Positions 44,921 through 54,303 of a stretch of DNA of 64,000 nt are shown here, in pieces. This DNA comes from Rhizobium sp. BK316 (GTDB lineage: Bacteria; Pseudomonadota; Alphaproteobacteria; Rhizobiales; Rhizobiaceae), in assembly GCF_014193695.1 (NCBI RefSeq), contig NZ_JACHZR010000003.1:310001-374000 (forward strand), given 5' to 3'. Positions within the stretch are counted from its first letter, which is position 1, and every line of letters begins with the position of its first letter. The notes below the pieces were generated by a model. That model made no database searches and was not told the origin of the DNA. It saw nothing but the letters and a program-made list of their open reading frames with translations. A program made the translations under genes and the position numbers.

Positions 44921-45994
44921 GTGCGCAAAAGCCCGCCTTTCGATAGCCAGTATGATGCCGCCCGCGGCCTTGCCGAGGCGATGGCCGGCGAGGCGGATTA
45001 TTGCGCCGCCTGCATCGCCGGCTTCGATGGCGACGAGGGGCGCTCGTCCGATGAGATTTTCCTCGAACAGAATGCGCGCTTCCAGGCCTTTTTCAACGAC
45101 AGCGCCACGCTCGATGTGCTGCTTGCAGAACTCGTTTTCTCCCTCGACCGGCTGACATCAAAGGTTTCGGCCGATCTCGACGGTTTTCGCGGGCTGACGC
45201 GGCGTGAAAAGATAGCCGGATGGTTTTCCCGCCAGCGCATGTGGCGCATGCACAGCGCACGGGTACGCGAGGCGCCGGTCGTGGAACAGTTGCTCGATCT
45301 GCTGACGAAATCAGATCTTCTGGCGACGCTGCTCAAGGGCCAGAGGCGATCGCTTGTCGATCGTCACAAGAGCGCCGAACTGAGCCTCGTCGACATTGTC
45401 GAGCATCGGCGGCGGCTGGTCGACGAGATTGACATTGCGCGGATGCGCATGAAGGAGCTCAATGCCAAGGCATTGAACACGCAGGGCCGTATCGGCGTTT
45501 ATGGCAACAAGGCACATTGGGCGCAAATGGAGGCGGAGCGCCAGGCGCTGATAGCGGAGGCCGATCGCATTTCCGTCGAGGAACATGCGATGCGCGACGA
45601 GAGCCAGCGGCGCGAACGTTTCATCGGCATGTTCCAGGCTTTCGTCGACAGGCTGAACAGCCGTATTGCTGGCTGCAACGTGCTCATCCGCAAGCTTTCG
45701 GTCGATACCGAGGAGCGGCTCATCATCTATCAGGCGCAGGTCGATACCGACCGGCCCGGCATGAAGGTGAGGATCAAACCGGAGCTTTTTCCTGATATCG
45801 CTGAAACCATCGCGCTTTTCGAGAAGGGCATGCTGGTGCCCCAGGATCTGGTCCAGCGAAAAAGCCGCGCCGACCAGGAATTCGCCCGCAAATTCCCCGC
45901 CTATGCCGAGGAACGGTCCGATGCGCCGCTGATCGATGTGGCGCGTAAATCCCCTGTGTTCGGGCTTGGATTCTTCCGTTCGCTGCGCTCCTGA
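44921..45994 (+). CDS. Uncharacterised helical protein paired with DUF2333
   Basis: I do not recognise this 357-residue protein. It starts with a GTG at 44921 (MRKSPPFDSQYDAARGLAEA) and has no signal peptide or membrane segment. The middle third (about 150-255) is highly charged and helical with heptad-like spacing (IVEHRRRLVDEIDIARMRMK), suggesting a coiled coil. The C-terminal third is rich in basic residues and ends FFRSLRS. The next gene, 154 bases downstream on the same strand, encodes an inner-membrane DUF2333 protein. The two may act together at the envelope, which is inference from proximity. Confidence 0.7.
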   Translation: MRKSPPFDSQYDAARGLAEAMAGEADYCAACIAGFDGDEGRSSDEIFLEQNARFQAFFNDSATLDVLLAELVFSLDRLTSKVSADLDGFRGLTRREKIAGWFSRQRMWRMHSARVREAPVVEQLLDLLTKSDLLATLLKGQRRSLVDRHKSAELSLVDIVEHRRRLVDEIDIARMRMKELNAKALNTQGRIGVYGNKAHWAQMEAERQALIAEADRISVEEHAMRDESQRRERFIGMFQAFVDRLNSRIAGCNVLIRKLSVDTEERLIIYQAQVDTDRPGMKVRIKPELFPDIAETIALFEKGMLVPQDLVQRKSRADQEFARKFPAYAEERSDAPLIDVARKSPVFGLGFFRSLRS

Positions 45995-46148
45995 CAGGGT
46001 GGTGAGGGGAAGCGTATCACATCCTATCGTGTCTGGCCCGCGCATCGTTCGGGGCGAAATATCCTTGGCTCTTGTTGTACTTGGGCGATCAAGCGCATAT
46101 GTGGATGAAGGGGATATCCCCGTTTTCGCCGCCTGACAGGAGACGACG

Positions 46149-47270
46149 ATGCTTGACCGGATTGCCGGTTTTTTCAGACTGATCGGCCAGACGATCAGTC
46201 GCTGGGTTCGCCTTTTTGCTGCCTGGGCCTTCTGGCCGTTCCTGGCCGCGCACGGATGGTATGCGCGGCGGAGCTGGATGATCCGGCTGCCGATCATCGC
46301 GTTCGTTGCGCTTCTCGTCGTTCTCTATGGCTATTTCATCTGGCAGACGCAAGTCTGGTCGAATTTCAACACTGCCTTCGTCGATCAATATCGCCTCTCG
46401 GATCGCAAGGTGCCGGCAGGGCAGGAAATTCCGGCGATCGACGGGACTGCTGTCAAGACCTGCCAGCGCTCGGCGATCGTCGATGTCGCGGCCGATCTGA
46501 CGGATTTCAACGTCAACCAAAATGCCTGGATATCGTCGATGCTGCTCTACAAGATGGGCTTCTTCGGCATCGATTGGGATCACACGCCCTTCCTTGACAA
46601 CAAGGCATCCTTCCAGCGCGGTATCAATCAGGCCGTCCGCCGCACTTCCGTCGAGCTTGTGGATACGCTGGGGCGCGTGCGCGGCACGTCAGGTATCAAC
46701 AACGACCTGCAAAGCGCGCGCGGCAATCTGCAGTTCGATGAATTTAGCTGGTATTTCGGCCTCAGTCCTTTTGGACCGAAGACGCCGACGCCGGCCTATT
46801 ATCGTGCGGCGATCAACAGCCTGCGCAAGTTCAATACCGATCTGGCTGGCTGCAATGCGGTCTTCGACGGCCGCGCCGACAACCTCATTCAGTTCATCGA
46901 TCGTATCGCCAACGATCTCGGCAGCACCTCCGACATGCTGGCTGAGCGCTCGGAAAACCACAATCGCGGTTGGTTCGATACGCGTGCCGACGATCGCTTC
47001 TGGTTCGCCTATGGACAACTCTACGCTTATTACGCGATTCTTTCGGCGGCGCAGGCGGACTTCTCTCAGGTTGTGTCGGAGCGAAACCTCGGGGCAATCT
47101 GGGCTGGCACGACACGGCAATTCCAGGCAGCACTTCGCATCCAGCCGGCGATCATTTCCAACGGGCGGGAGGACGGCTGGATCATGCCCAGCCATCTCGC
47201 CACGATGGGCTTCTATATATTGAGAGTGCGCTCGAACCTAGTTGAAATCCGTGCGGTGCTCGACCGCTAG
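46149..47270 (+). CDS. DUF2333-family inner-membrane protein
   Basis: This 373-residue protein has one strong transmembrane helix at about residues 48-68 (LPIIAFVALLVVLYGYFIWQ) and a large domain that should be periplasmic. The domain has NQNAWISSMLLYKMGFFGID, SFQRGINQAVRRTSVELVDT and GWIMPSHLATMGFYILRVRS, the DUF2333 pattern. The function of the family is unknown. It is on the same strand as the preceding uncharacterised gene and convergent with a PAS gene that ends 27 bases away. Confidence 0.82.
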   Translation: MLDRIAGFFRLIGQTISRWVRLFAAWAFWPFLAAHGWYARRSWMIRLPIIAFVALLVVLYGYFIWQTQVWSNFNTAFVDQYRLSDRKVPAGQEIPAIDGTAVKTCQRSAIVDVAADLTDFNVNQNAWISSMLLYKMGFFGIDWDHTPFLDNKASFQRGINQAVRRTSVELVDTLGRVRGTSGINNDLQSARGNLQFDEFSWYFGLSPFGPKTPTPAYYRAAINSLRKFNTDLAGCNAVFDGRADNLIQFIDRIANDLGSTSDMLAERSENHNRGWFDTRADDRFWFAYGQLYAYYAILSAAQADFSQVVSERNLGAIWAGTTRQFQAALRIQPAIISNGREDGWIMPSHLATMGFYILRVRSNLVEIRAVLDR

Positions 47271-47297
47271 AATGCCCAGAATGCTATTTCCTGATGG

Positions 47298-47759
47298 TTA
47301 AAGCGGAGCGCCGCCGTCCTCGAAGCCGACGATGCGCAGCTTCTCGACGAATTCGTAGGTGATACCCACAATGCCGCCGCCGCTGGCGTCGTCGCGGAAC
47401 TTGCCGACGGAGCGTACCATCTTGTAGCCGCCGAGTCCGTTGTCGACGCGATAGACATAGTGGAAACCGACCCGGTGGAGGCTCGCCTGCTCGAAGGTTT
47501 CGGCGATCAGCAACCGGTCTTCCTCATGGATGCGCGACATGAGTTCGGTCAGGTTGACCGGACCTTCGCTGTAGGGAAGATCGAAGATCTGGTGTACGTC
47601 TTCGCTGGCGAAAAAATGCCCGGTCTCGAGGTTCATCCGCCAGAAGCCGAAGAGGCGATAGGCGGCGAACATCGTCAGCGCTTCGGCATCGGTAACGCCG
47701 ATGTGGCCACGGGACTGCGGCCGATGTTCGATGGCCGGCTGTTCGAAACGAAGAGGCAC
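47298..47759 (-). CDS. PAS-domain protein, downstream of a LuxR-type gene
   Basis: This 153-residue protein has a PAS domain at about residues 32-145: FGFWRMNLETGHFFASEDVH, LMSRIHEEDRLLIAETFEQA, YRVDNGLGGYKMVRSVGKFR and GIVGITYEFVEKL. It has no output domain. The start is a GTG at 47759 with AGGGGG 5-10 bases upstream. It follows a LuxR-family gene by 46 bases on the same strand, so the two are probably co-transcribed and may form a sensor and regulator pair. It is similar in layout to the PAS protein at 13025-13555. Confidence 0.78.
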   Translation of the reverse strand: MPLRFEQPAIEHRPQSRGHIGVTDAEALTMFAAYRLFGFWRMNLETGHFFASEDVHQIFDLPYSEGPVNLTELMSRIHEEDRLLIAETFEQASLHRVGFHYVYRVDNGLGGYKMVRSVGKFRDDASGGGIVGITYEFVEKLRIVGFEDGGAPL

Positions 47760-47805
47760 GGTTTCCCCCTAATTCGGGATGACGCGCTGATTCTCTTCTG
47801 ATTCC

Positions 47806-48531
47806 TCAGTTGATCAGCTTCAATCGGATGGCTTTTGCTACCAACTGGGTGCGGTTGACGCAATCGAGTTTTTTAATTGCGTTGGTCATATAGGCATTTA
47901 CCGTGTGATCCGAGAGCGCCAGGATCTGGCCGATCTCTATCGAGGTCTTGCCTTGTGCGGTCCAGCGTACGACCTCCAGTTCACGAGCCGAAAGCGCACT
48001 ATGAGCGCTTTCCTCATTGCGCTTGACGGCATTGTAGGTGTCGAGCGCGTGGAGAACGATCATCACAAGTTCGTTGATCTCGCTCTGGCCGAGGGATGCG
48101 CGTTCGCCGCCGAACCAGAAGACGAGGCGCTGTCCATCGGCTGAGTTGATCGGCATCGCGATACCCGCCATCATGCCGCGCTGGAGCATTAAATTCCTGA
48201 TGTCGGCGGGAAAGGATTGTGCATGGCCGGGATCGCTGAGGTGCCAGACTTGCGGTACGGCTGATTCCCTCATGCGGGCGGCAAACGGGCAGGCACGCAG
48301 CATATGTCCGCGATCAAAATCTTTGATGTAGGAAACCGGCAACGAGCTCTCGATGATCAGCGGCTTGAGCAGCAGATCTTCCGCCGAGGGCGCGTTCAGC
48401 AGAGTGACGTGCTCAAAACCGAAAGCGGCGGCCACTCTTCCAAGCGCCTGCGCGAACAGGCCACGCGTGCGCGCTACCGCCAGTTCGCTCGACAGCAATG
48501 ACTGCCTTTCAGAGGTAGTCATGTAAGACAT
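47806..48531 (-). CDS. LuxR-family transcriptional regulator
   Basis: This 241-residue regulator has an N-terminal region shaped like an autoinducer-binding domain (ARTRGLFAQALGRVAAAFGF, then WHLSDPGHAQSFPADIRNLM). The C-terminal GerE helix-turn-helix (about residues 175-235) has LSARELEVVRWTAQGKTSIE and SDHTVNAYMTNAIKKLDCVN. No luxI-type synthase gene is nearby, so it would be a LuxR solo or respond to another ligand; several of the canonical acyl-homoserine-lactone contact residues are not obvious. I place the start at ATG 48531, after GGGGG; a TTG at 48546 is rejected. Confidence 0.83.
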   Translation of the reverse strand: MSYMTTSERQSLLSSELAVARTRGLFAQALGRVAAAFGFEHVTLLNAPSAEDLLLKPLIIESSLPVSYIKDFDRGHMLRACPFAARMRESAVPQVWHLSDPGHAQSFPADIRNLMLQRGMMAGIAMPINSADGQRLVFWFGGERASLGQSEINELVMIVLHALDTYNAVKRNEESAHSALSARELEVVRWTAQGKTSIEIGQILALSDHTVNAYMTNAIKKLDCVNRTQLVAKAIRLKLIN

Positions 48532-48614
48532 TATACGCCCCCGCAAGTCTTCATGTTACCGCTATCAAATACATAAATCCGCACGCATGCTAGTGCTAAT
48601 TGACTTAGCGCACG

Positions 48615-48646
48615 CTGATTAATTCATTTTGTGAAAAATTAATCAG
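48615..48646. promoter_or_regulatory. AT-rich dyad upstream of the LuxR-type gene
   Basis: CTGATTAATT (48615-48624) and AATTAATCAG (48637-48646) form a perfect 10-base inverted repeat with a 12-base spacer, 84-115 bases before the LuxR-type start. It lacks a U-tract on either strand, so a regulatory site is more likely than a terminator. Confidence 0.4.
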
Positions 48647-48676
48647 TGAAAAAACGCGTTCAAGTTGATTTTTGAC

Positions 48677-49138
48677 CTACACGGGTAAAAGGGCGGTCCC
48701 TTTTACCTCCTCCATCACCGCATAAGTGTGTGTTTCGCGTACGCCGGGAAGGGAAAGAATCACCTCCGAGAGGAACTGGCGATAGGCCTCCATCCCTGCC
48801 ATGCGCGCCTTCACAAGATAATCGAAGCCTCCTGCGACCATATGACATTCCATGACGTCATCGCTGCGCTTTACTGCCGCAGCAAAGGCATCGAAGACGT
48901 CAGGCGTGGTACGGTCGAGCTTTACCTGCACGAAGACGAGGAGATTGCGGCCGAGCTTTTCCGGCGAGAGGATCGCCATATAGCCAGTGATATAGCCCTC
49001 TCGCGTCAGCCGCTTGACGCGTTCGGCCGTCGCCGTTGGTGAGAGGCTGACGCGTTCGGCGAGCTCTATGTTGGAAAGCCGTCCCTCCTTCTGCAGTGCG
49101 CGGAGAATCTTGCGGTCGAGACGGTCGAGTTCTTTCAT
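48677..49138 (-). CDS. putR: Lrp/AsnC-family regulator of proline catabolism
   Basis: This 153-residue Lrp-type protein has an N-terminal helix-turn-helix (LDRKILRALQKEGRLSNIEL, then VSLSPTATAERVKRLTREGY) and a C-terminal ligand-binding RAM domain (about 65-145). It is divergent from putA, the usual place for PutR, a proline-responsive activator in rhizobia and agrobacteria. The ATG at 49138 (MKELDRLDRK) gives the family N-terminus. Regulation of putA is inferred from the arrangement. Confidence 0.88.
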   Translation of the reverse strand: MKELDRLDRKILRALQKEGRLSNIELAERVSLSPTATAERVKRLTREGYITGYMAILSPEKLGRNLLVFVQVKLDRTTPDVFDAFAAAVKRSDDVMECHMVAGGFDYLVKARMAGMEAYRQFLSEVILSLPGVRETHTYAVMEEVKGTALLPV

Positions 49139-49250
49139 TTTTCGCGGCCTTTCGGGCGGTCGGTAGGCGAAGATGATGTTGGTTGGCGTCAGTTTAGTGA
49201 AAAACACCACGAATGAACAGCTATGTTGCTAAAATCACGGAGAACCCTTC

Positions 49251-52200
49251 ATGCCAACCCAGATTTCCACGCCGTTTGCCCCGTTCAACGCTCCATTTGC
49301 CGGTGACGACGATCGTCTGCTGCATGGTTTTGCCGAGGGCTTGCGCTTTTCGACCTCCCAGGATGCCGCAATTGACAAGCGTGCCGGCGGCATGATCGAG
49401 GCGATCCGCGAGAATTCCGGGTCGATCGGCGGCGTGGAAGATTTTCTGCGGGAATACGGGCTTTCCACCAAGGAAGGCCTAGCGCTGATGGTGCTTGCCG
49501 AAGCACTGCTGCGCGTGCCCGATGCACTGACGCAGGACAAGCTGATCGAGGATAAGCTGAAAGAAGGCGGCTGGAGCGAGCATGAAGGAAAGGCCGATAG
49601 CTGGTTCGTCTCCGCATCGGCCTGGGCGCTCGGCCTTTCAGCCCGCATCATCCGCCCCGGCGAAACGCCCGAAGGCGTGGTGCGTGGCCTCGTCAAGCGC
49701 ATGGGTCTGCCGACCGTGCGCAATGCCACCAAGCAGGCCATGCGTTTCCTCGGCCATCATTTCGTGCTCGGCGAGACGATCAAGGACGCGTTGAACCGCG
49801 CTGCCAAGAGCGAAGAGAAGGGCTATCGCCACTCCTTCGATATGCTGGGCGAGGGCGCGCGTACGGCCGAAGACGCCAAGCGATACTGGCAGTCCTATGC
49901 CGTGGCGATCGAGGCGATCGGCGGCTGGATGGCAAAGAATGCTAAGGGCAAGGACCTGCCGGACCGCATGGGCATTTCCGTCAAGCTTTCGGCGCTGCAT
50001 CCGCGTTATCTCGCCACCCACCGCGACCGCGTCATGAAGGAACTCGTGCCGGATCTCCTCAAGCTTGCGCAGATGGCCAAGGCGCATCAACTCAATTTTA
50101 CGATCGATGCCGAAGAGGCCGACCGGCTGGAACTTTCGCTCGACGTGATCGCTGCGGTCTTTTCCGATCCGTCGCTTGCCGGTTGGGATGGTTTCGGCCT
50201 TGCGATCCAAGCCTATCAGAAGCGCGCGGTCGCGGTGATCGACTATATCGACGGGCTGTGCGAGACGCTCGGCCGTCGCATGATGGTGCGCCTCGTCAAG
50301 GGCGCATACTGGGATACCGAGGTCAAGCGGGCGCAGGAGCGTGGGCTCGACGACTATCCGGTCTGGACGCGCAAGCAGGCGACGGATCTTTCCTATCTCG
50401 CCTGCGCGCAGCACATGCTTGCCAAGCGGGCGCGTATCTTCCCGCAATTCGCCACCCACAATGCGCTGACGGTCTCCACGATCCTGGAGCTTGCCGGCAA
50501 TGATCGTTCCGGCTTCGAATTCCAGCGCCTGCATGGCATGGGCGAGAGCCTTTACAATCACCTGATGAACTCCAACGATCGCATCGCGTGCCGCATCTAT
50601 GCGCCGGTCGGAGGTTATCGCGATCTGCTTGCCTATCTGGTGCGTCGCCTTCTGGAAAATGGCGCCAACTCCTCCTTCGTCGCCATGGCCGGAGACAAGA
50701 ACGTCCCTATCAAGGCACTGCTGGAGCGTCCGGCAGACAAGCTGCAATTCGATGTCGGTGCCAGTGCGCGCAACAGCAAGATCCCAATGCCGCTGCAGCT
50801 TTACGGCAAGCGCAAGAACAGCGCCGGACTGGAATTCGGTCATCGTGCGACGCTTGAAAAGCTGATGGGCGGTATCCGCAAGGGTATTCCCGCCATTTCC
50901 GCTACGCCGCTCATTCCCGGCGTGGCTGCAAGCGGAGCGGATGTGCCCGTCATCTCGCCATCTGACCATTCGAGGACCGTCGGCTCTGTCCGCAATGCCA
51001 GCGCAGCCGATATCGACGAGGCTTTTGCCGTCGCCGCCAAGGGCTTCAAGGCATGGTCACGCCGCTCCGTCGAAGAGCGCGCAATTGTGCTGGAACGCAT
51101 GGCCGATCTCATGGAGGAAAACCGCGACAGGCTGCTTGCCCTGCTGGCTGCGGAAGCCGGCAAGACGCTCGATGACGGCGTTGCGGAGGTGCGCGAGGCA
51201 GTCGACTTCTGCCGCTATTATGCCGGCGAGGCACGCCGATTGTTCGGCACTGTGACCAAGATGCCGGGGCCGACCGGCGAGGACAATCGCTACCTCTGGC
51301 GCGGGCGGGGCGTCTTTGCCTGCATCTCGCCCTGGAATTTCCCGCTGGCGATCTTCCTCGGGCAGGTTTCGGCAGCCCTCGTTTCCGGCAATGCCGTGCT
51401 GGCAAAGCCGGCGCCGCAGACGCCGCTGATCGCCTATGAGGCTGTCAGACTGTTCCACAAGGCCGGTGTGCCGGAAGATGCATTGCTTTTCGTTCCCGGT
51501 GGTCCTGATGTCGGTGCCGCGATCACGGCGCATGTCACACTTGCGGGCGTCGCCTTCACCGGTTCGACGAAGACGGCATGGGCGATCAACCGGGCGCTCG
51601 CCGCCAAGGACGGGCCGATCGTACCGCTGATTGCCGAAACCGGTGGCCTCAACGCCATGGTGGTCGACGCAACCGCACTCGGCGAGCAGGTGGCAGACGA
51701 CGTGGTCCTCTCGGCCTTCCGTTCGGCCGGCCAGCGCTGCTCCGCGCTTCGCCTGCTTTTCCTGCAGGAAGATGTGGCCGAGCACATGACGCAGATGATC
51801 GAAGGGGCAGCACGGGAGCTGCAACTTGGCGATCCGGCATTGGAAACCACCGATGTCGGCCCGATCATCGATGGAAAACAGAAGGCGATGCTGGAAGCCC
51901 ATATCGCCGACATGCAGAAGACGCAGAAGGTGCGTTATGCCGGCAAGGCGCCTGATGGAGGCAGCTTCTTCGCGCCGCACATCATCGAGCTCGACAAGCC
52001 AGCGGCGCTGACCAAGGAAGTCTTCGGACCCGTCCTGCACATCGTCAAATGGAAGGCGAAGGAGCTGCCCAAGGTCCTGCAGGATATCCAGGCTTCCGGC
52101 TACGGCCTGACGCTCGGCGTTCACAGCCGTATCGAAGCCACGATCCGCACCGTTACCGATGCGCTCGATACCGGCAATGTCTATGTGAACCGCAACATGA

Positions 52201-52367
52201 TCGGCGCCGTCGTCGGCACCCAGCCTTTCGGTGGATCGGGTCTGTCCGGCACCGGCTTCAAGGCCGGCGGTCCGGCCTATCTGCAGCGTTTTGCGTTGGA
52301 GCAGGTGATCTCGGTGAACACGGCGGCCGCAGGCGGCAATGCCAGTCTGATTGCTATGGGAGAATAA
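49251..52367 (+). CDS. putA: Bifunctional proline dehydrogenase / pyrroline-5-carboxylate dehydrogenase
   Basis: This 1038-residue PutA oxidises proline to glutamate: an FAD-linked TIM-barrel proline dehydrogenase in roughly residues 60-480, then a NAD-linked aldehyde dehydrogenase in roughly 510-1010. The first domain shows GISVKLSALHPRYLATHRD and MMVRLVKGAYWDTEVKRAQ. The second shows ISPWNFPLAIFLGQVSAALV, TGSTKTAW and the catalytic Cys in FRSAGQRCSALRLLFLQ. It is a short PutA without the ribbon-helix-helix domain of E. coli PutA, so transcription must depend on another regulator, here the divergent Lrp-type gene. A weak hairpin (CGGCAG/CTGCCG, 52381-52411) follows. Confidence 0.95.
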   Translation: MPTQISTPFAPFNAPFAGDDDRLLHGFAEGLRFSTSQDAAIDKRAGGMIEAIRENSGSIGGVEDFLREYGLSTKEGLALMVLAEALLRVPDALTQDKLIEDKLKEGGWSEHEGKADSWFVSASAWALGLSARIIRPGETPEGVVRGLVKRMGLPTVRNATKQAMRFLGHHFVLGETIKDALNRAAKSEEKGYRHSFDMLGEGARTAEDAKRYWQSYAVAIEAIGGWMAKNAKGKDLPDRMGISVKLSALHPRYLATHRDRVMKELVPDLLKLAQMAKAHQLNFTIDAEEADRLELSLDVIAAVFSDPSLAGWDGFGLAIQAYQKRAVAVIDYIDGLCETLGRRMMVRLVKGAYWDTEVKRAQERGLDDYPVWTRKQATDLSYLACAQHMLAKRARIFPQFATHNALTVSTILELAGNDRSGFEFQRLHGMGESLYNHLMNSNDRIACRIYAPVGGYRDLLAYLVRRLLENGANSSFVAMAGDKNVPIKALLERPADKLQFDVGASARNSKIPMPLQLYGKRKNSAGLEFGHRATLEKLMGGIRKGIPAISATPLIPGVAASGADVPVISPSDHSRTVGSVRNASAADIDEAFAVAAKGFKAWSRRSVEERAIVLERMADLMEENRDRLLALLAAEAGKTLDDGVAEVREAVDFCRYYAGEARRLFGTVTKMPGPTGEDNRYLWRGRGVFACISPWNFPLAIFLGQVSAALVSGNAVLAKPAPQTPLIAYEAVRLFHKAGVPEDALLFVPGGPDVGAAITAHVTLAGVAFTGSTKTAWAINRALAAKDGPIVPLIAETGGLNAMVVDATALGEQVADDVVLSAFRSAGQRCSALRLLFLQEDVAEHMTQMIEGAARELQLGDPALETTDVGPIIDGKQKAMLEAHIADMQKTQKVRYAGKAPDGGSFFAPHIIELDKPAALTKEVFGPVLHIVKWKAKELPKVLQDIQASGYGLTLGVHSRIEATIRTVTDALDTGNVYVNRNMIGAVVGTQPFGGSGLSGTGFKAGGPAYLQRFALEQVISVNTAAAGGNASLIAMGE

Positions 52368-52462
52368 AGTAATAAAGCGGCGGCAGGCCCTCGGAATCCC
52401 GCTTGCTGCCGTTTAATCCAATTGCTAAGCGTATGATCAGGTGCAGCTAGGGCGATCTAATC

Positions 52463-54139
52463 GTGCGCTTTGCAATTTCTTTTTTGGTGAAGTGCTTATC
52501 CTTCCGATCATTACTTATTTTGTTTCTTTTCAACTTGCCGATAGGAGCTACTGTCTCCGAGGCTGCCAAGCAGAAACAGTCAGAACATCCGGCCATGAGC
52601 TTCATCGTCGTGCGCCGTGCTGTTTGCAACCAACCCTGCCCGGAATGGATTTCGGCCGAGGGGCGCATTACTTCCGATACACCTGCCCAAATGAGAAAAA
52701 TTCTCAAGAAGATCGGGAATCGGAAATTGCCGGTCGTGTTCCGTTCGGAAGGTGGGGATGTGAACGCCGCCTATACTATGGGACGAATGATTCGTAAGGC
52801 TGGGCTGGAAACCGCGGTCGGTGGTACACGGCTGGAGGGCTGCCCGCCAGAGGATCTCCGTTGCGCTGCGGCCATCGCCCGGAATGGCGCTTCAGCAGGA
52901 TCTACATATTCGTATGGAGCATATTGCGTCTCTGCGTGCCCGCTGGCTTTGGCAGGTGGTACGACGCGGGCTTCGTCGCAATGGGCGTATATCGGCGTCC
53001 ACCAGATCACGACCGTCTACAACAAGATGCGGGTGTCCTATCGCATTGAATATAAGATGGTGAACGGGAAGAGGCAGGAAGTCTCCCGGAAGGAGATTGG
53101 CCGCAAGGTTACTGGGCAGAGCAGCTCTACCAAGCTGGGCAAGAAAGCTGCGGCGACTCTCAAGGCATATCTGAAAGAAATGGGAGTCAGCGATGACATC
53201 GTTGACCTGATGATGAGGGCCACGCCCGACAGCATGATGATGGTAGCGCCCACCGAAGCACTTCGGACAGGTCTGATCACGGATATGTTGGCTTACAACG
53301 AATGGCCCGGCATGCCGCTCTGCGCACAGGACGCAGTGGCCGATGCCGTATGCTATCGCCATCCGGCGCCTAAAGCGGCTGTCGCTGAGGCGCCGGTGAA
53401 GCGCGCGACCGTATACCCGAGCTATCCTGCGCCTGAAACCCATCCGATGGACTTTCTCCTGATGTACAATGGCAATTGCCAGGAAGAGTGCACGCAGTGG
53501 ATTTCGGCGGATGGCGACATCATGCCGGATACACCGGGTCAGTTGGAAGCGATCTTGAAGACGCTCGGTGATAGAAAGTTGCCGGTCGTCTTTCAGTCCT
53601 TTGGCGGCGACAAGGATGCAGCGTTCGCGTTGGGGCGTATGATCCGCGCTGCAGGCCTCGATACGTCAGTTGGTAGAACGCGCTTGCCGAATTGTCCGAT
53701 GCAGGATCCGCGTTGCACCGCGAGCATGGCCAAAAGCGGGCCGACCGAGGGGGAGGTATTCGCCGGCGGCGCGTACTGTTTTTCGAGCTGCACCCTTGCC
53801 TTCATGGGCGGAACGTCGCGGCTCGTGGGACGGACTTCCGCTCTTGGCCTGAGCCAGCCGGCGAGCAAGCTTACGGAGACTGAGCGCGGAAAATTCATCG
53901 CCTATTTCAGCGAGATGGGCGTCAGTCCCGAGACATTCGACACGATGATGATAACGCCGTCTTTCGGGAGAGGCGATATATATCCGCCTCAGGCACTCGC
54001 GCTTGACATCATCGATGGTGTGATCCCCTACGATGAAGAGCCCGGCCTTCATCTCTGCGGACCGAATGCGAAGGAAAGTGTCCGGTGCCCCAGAAAATCC
54101 GAGGCGGCGATCGTCCCGGCTGATGCCTCGGCAAATTGA
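52463..54139 (+). CDS. Secreted protein with two tandem ClpP-fold (COG3904-like) domains
   Basis: This 558-residue protein has an N-terminal signal or anchor (about residues 1-35) after a GTG start. Domain A (about 45-298) and domain B (about 330-542) are tandem copies. They share CxxxC near W62/W346 (CNQPCPEWISAEG and CQEECTQWISADG), GGDxxAA-type motifs with GRMIR, paired Cys at 127/134 and 411/418, and AYCVSAC (155-159) and AYCFSSC (439-443). The Ser in the last motif is a ClpP-like nucleophile. Domain A also keeps a His in YIGVHQ (H180), whereas domain B has GLSQ there. By eye it is less G+C-rich than putA and fhs. The function is unknown. Confidence 0.72.
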   Translation: MRFAISFLVKCLSFRSLLILFLFNLPIGATVSEAAKQKQSEHPAMSFIVVRRAVCNQPCPEWISAEGRITSDTPAQMRKILKKIGNRKLPVVFRSEGGDVNAAYTMGRMIRKAGLETAVGGTRLEGCPPEDLRCAAAIARNGASAGSTYSYGAYCVSACPLALAGGTTRASSQWAYIGVHQITTVYNKMRVSYRIEYKMVNGKRQEVSRKEIGRKVTGQSSSTKLGKKAAATLKAYLKEMGVSDDIVDLMMRATPDSMMMVAPTEALRTGLITDMLAYNEWPGMPLCAQDAVADAVCYRHPAPKAAVAEAPVKRATVYPSYPAPETHPMDFLLMYNGNCQEECTQWISADGDIMPDTPGQLEAILKTLGDRKLPVVFQSFGGDKDAAFALGRMIRAAGLDTSVGRTRLPNCPMQDPRCTASMAKSGPTEGEVFAGGAYCFSSCTLAFMGGTSRLVGRTSALGLSQPASKLTETERGKFIAYFSEMGVSPETFDTMMITPSFGRGDIYPPQALALDIIDGVIPYDEEPGLHLCGPNAKESVRCPRKSEAAIVPADASAN

Positions 54140-54303
54140 TGCCGAGATGCTTTCATGGTCTCCTCCATAAAGCCCGGATCGCTGGTCCCTCATGGAATAG
54201 GCGGGCCGCACGCGTAGCGCTATTCACAGTTCGGGCATATTTCGCTATCCGATTGAAATAAACGCCGAGTCCGTCGCGCGCAGAGAAAGCGGGAACCTGA
54301 TCC

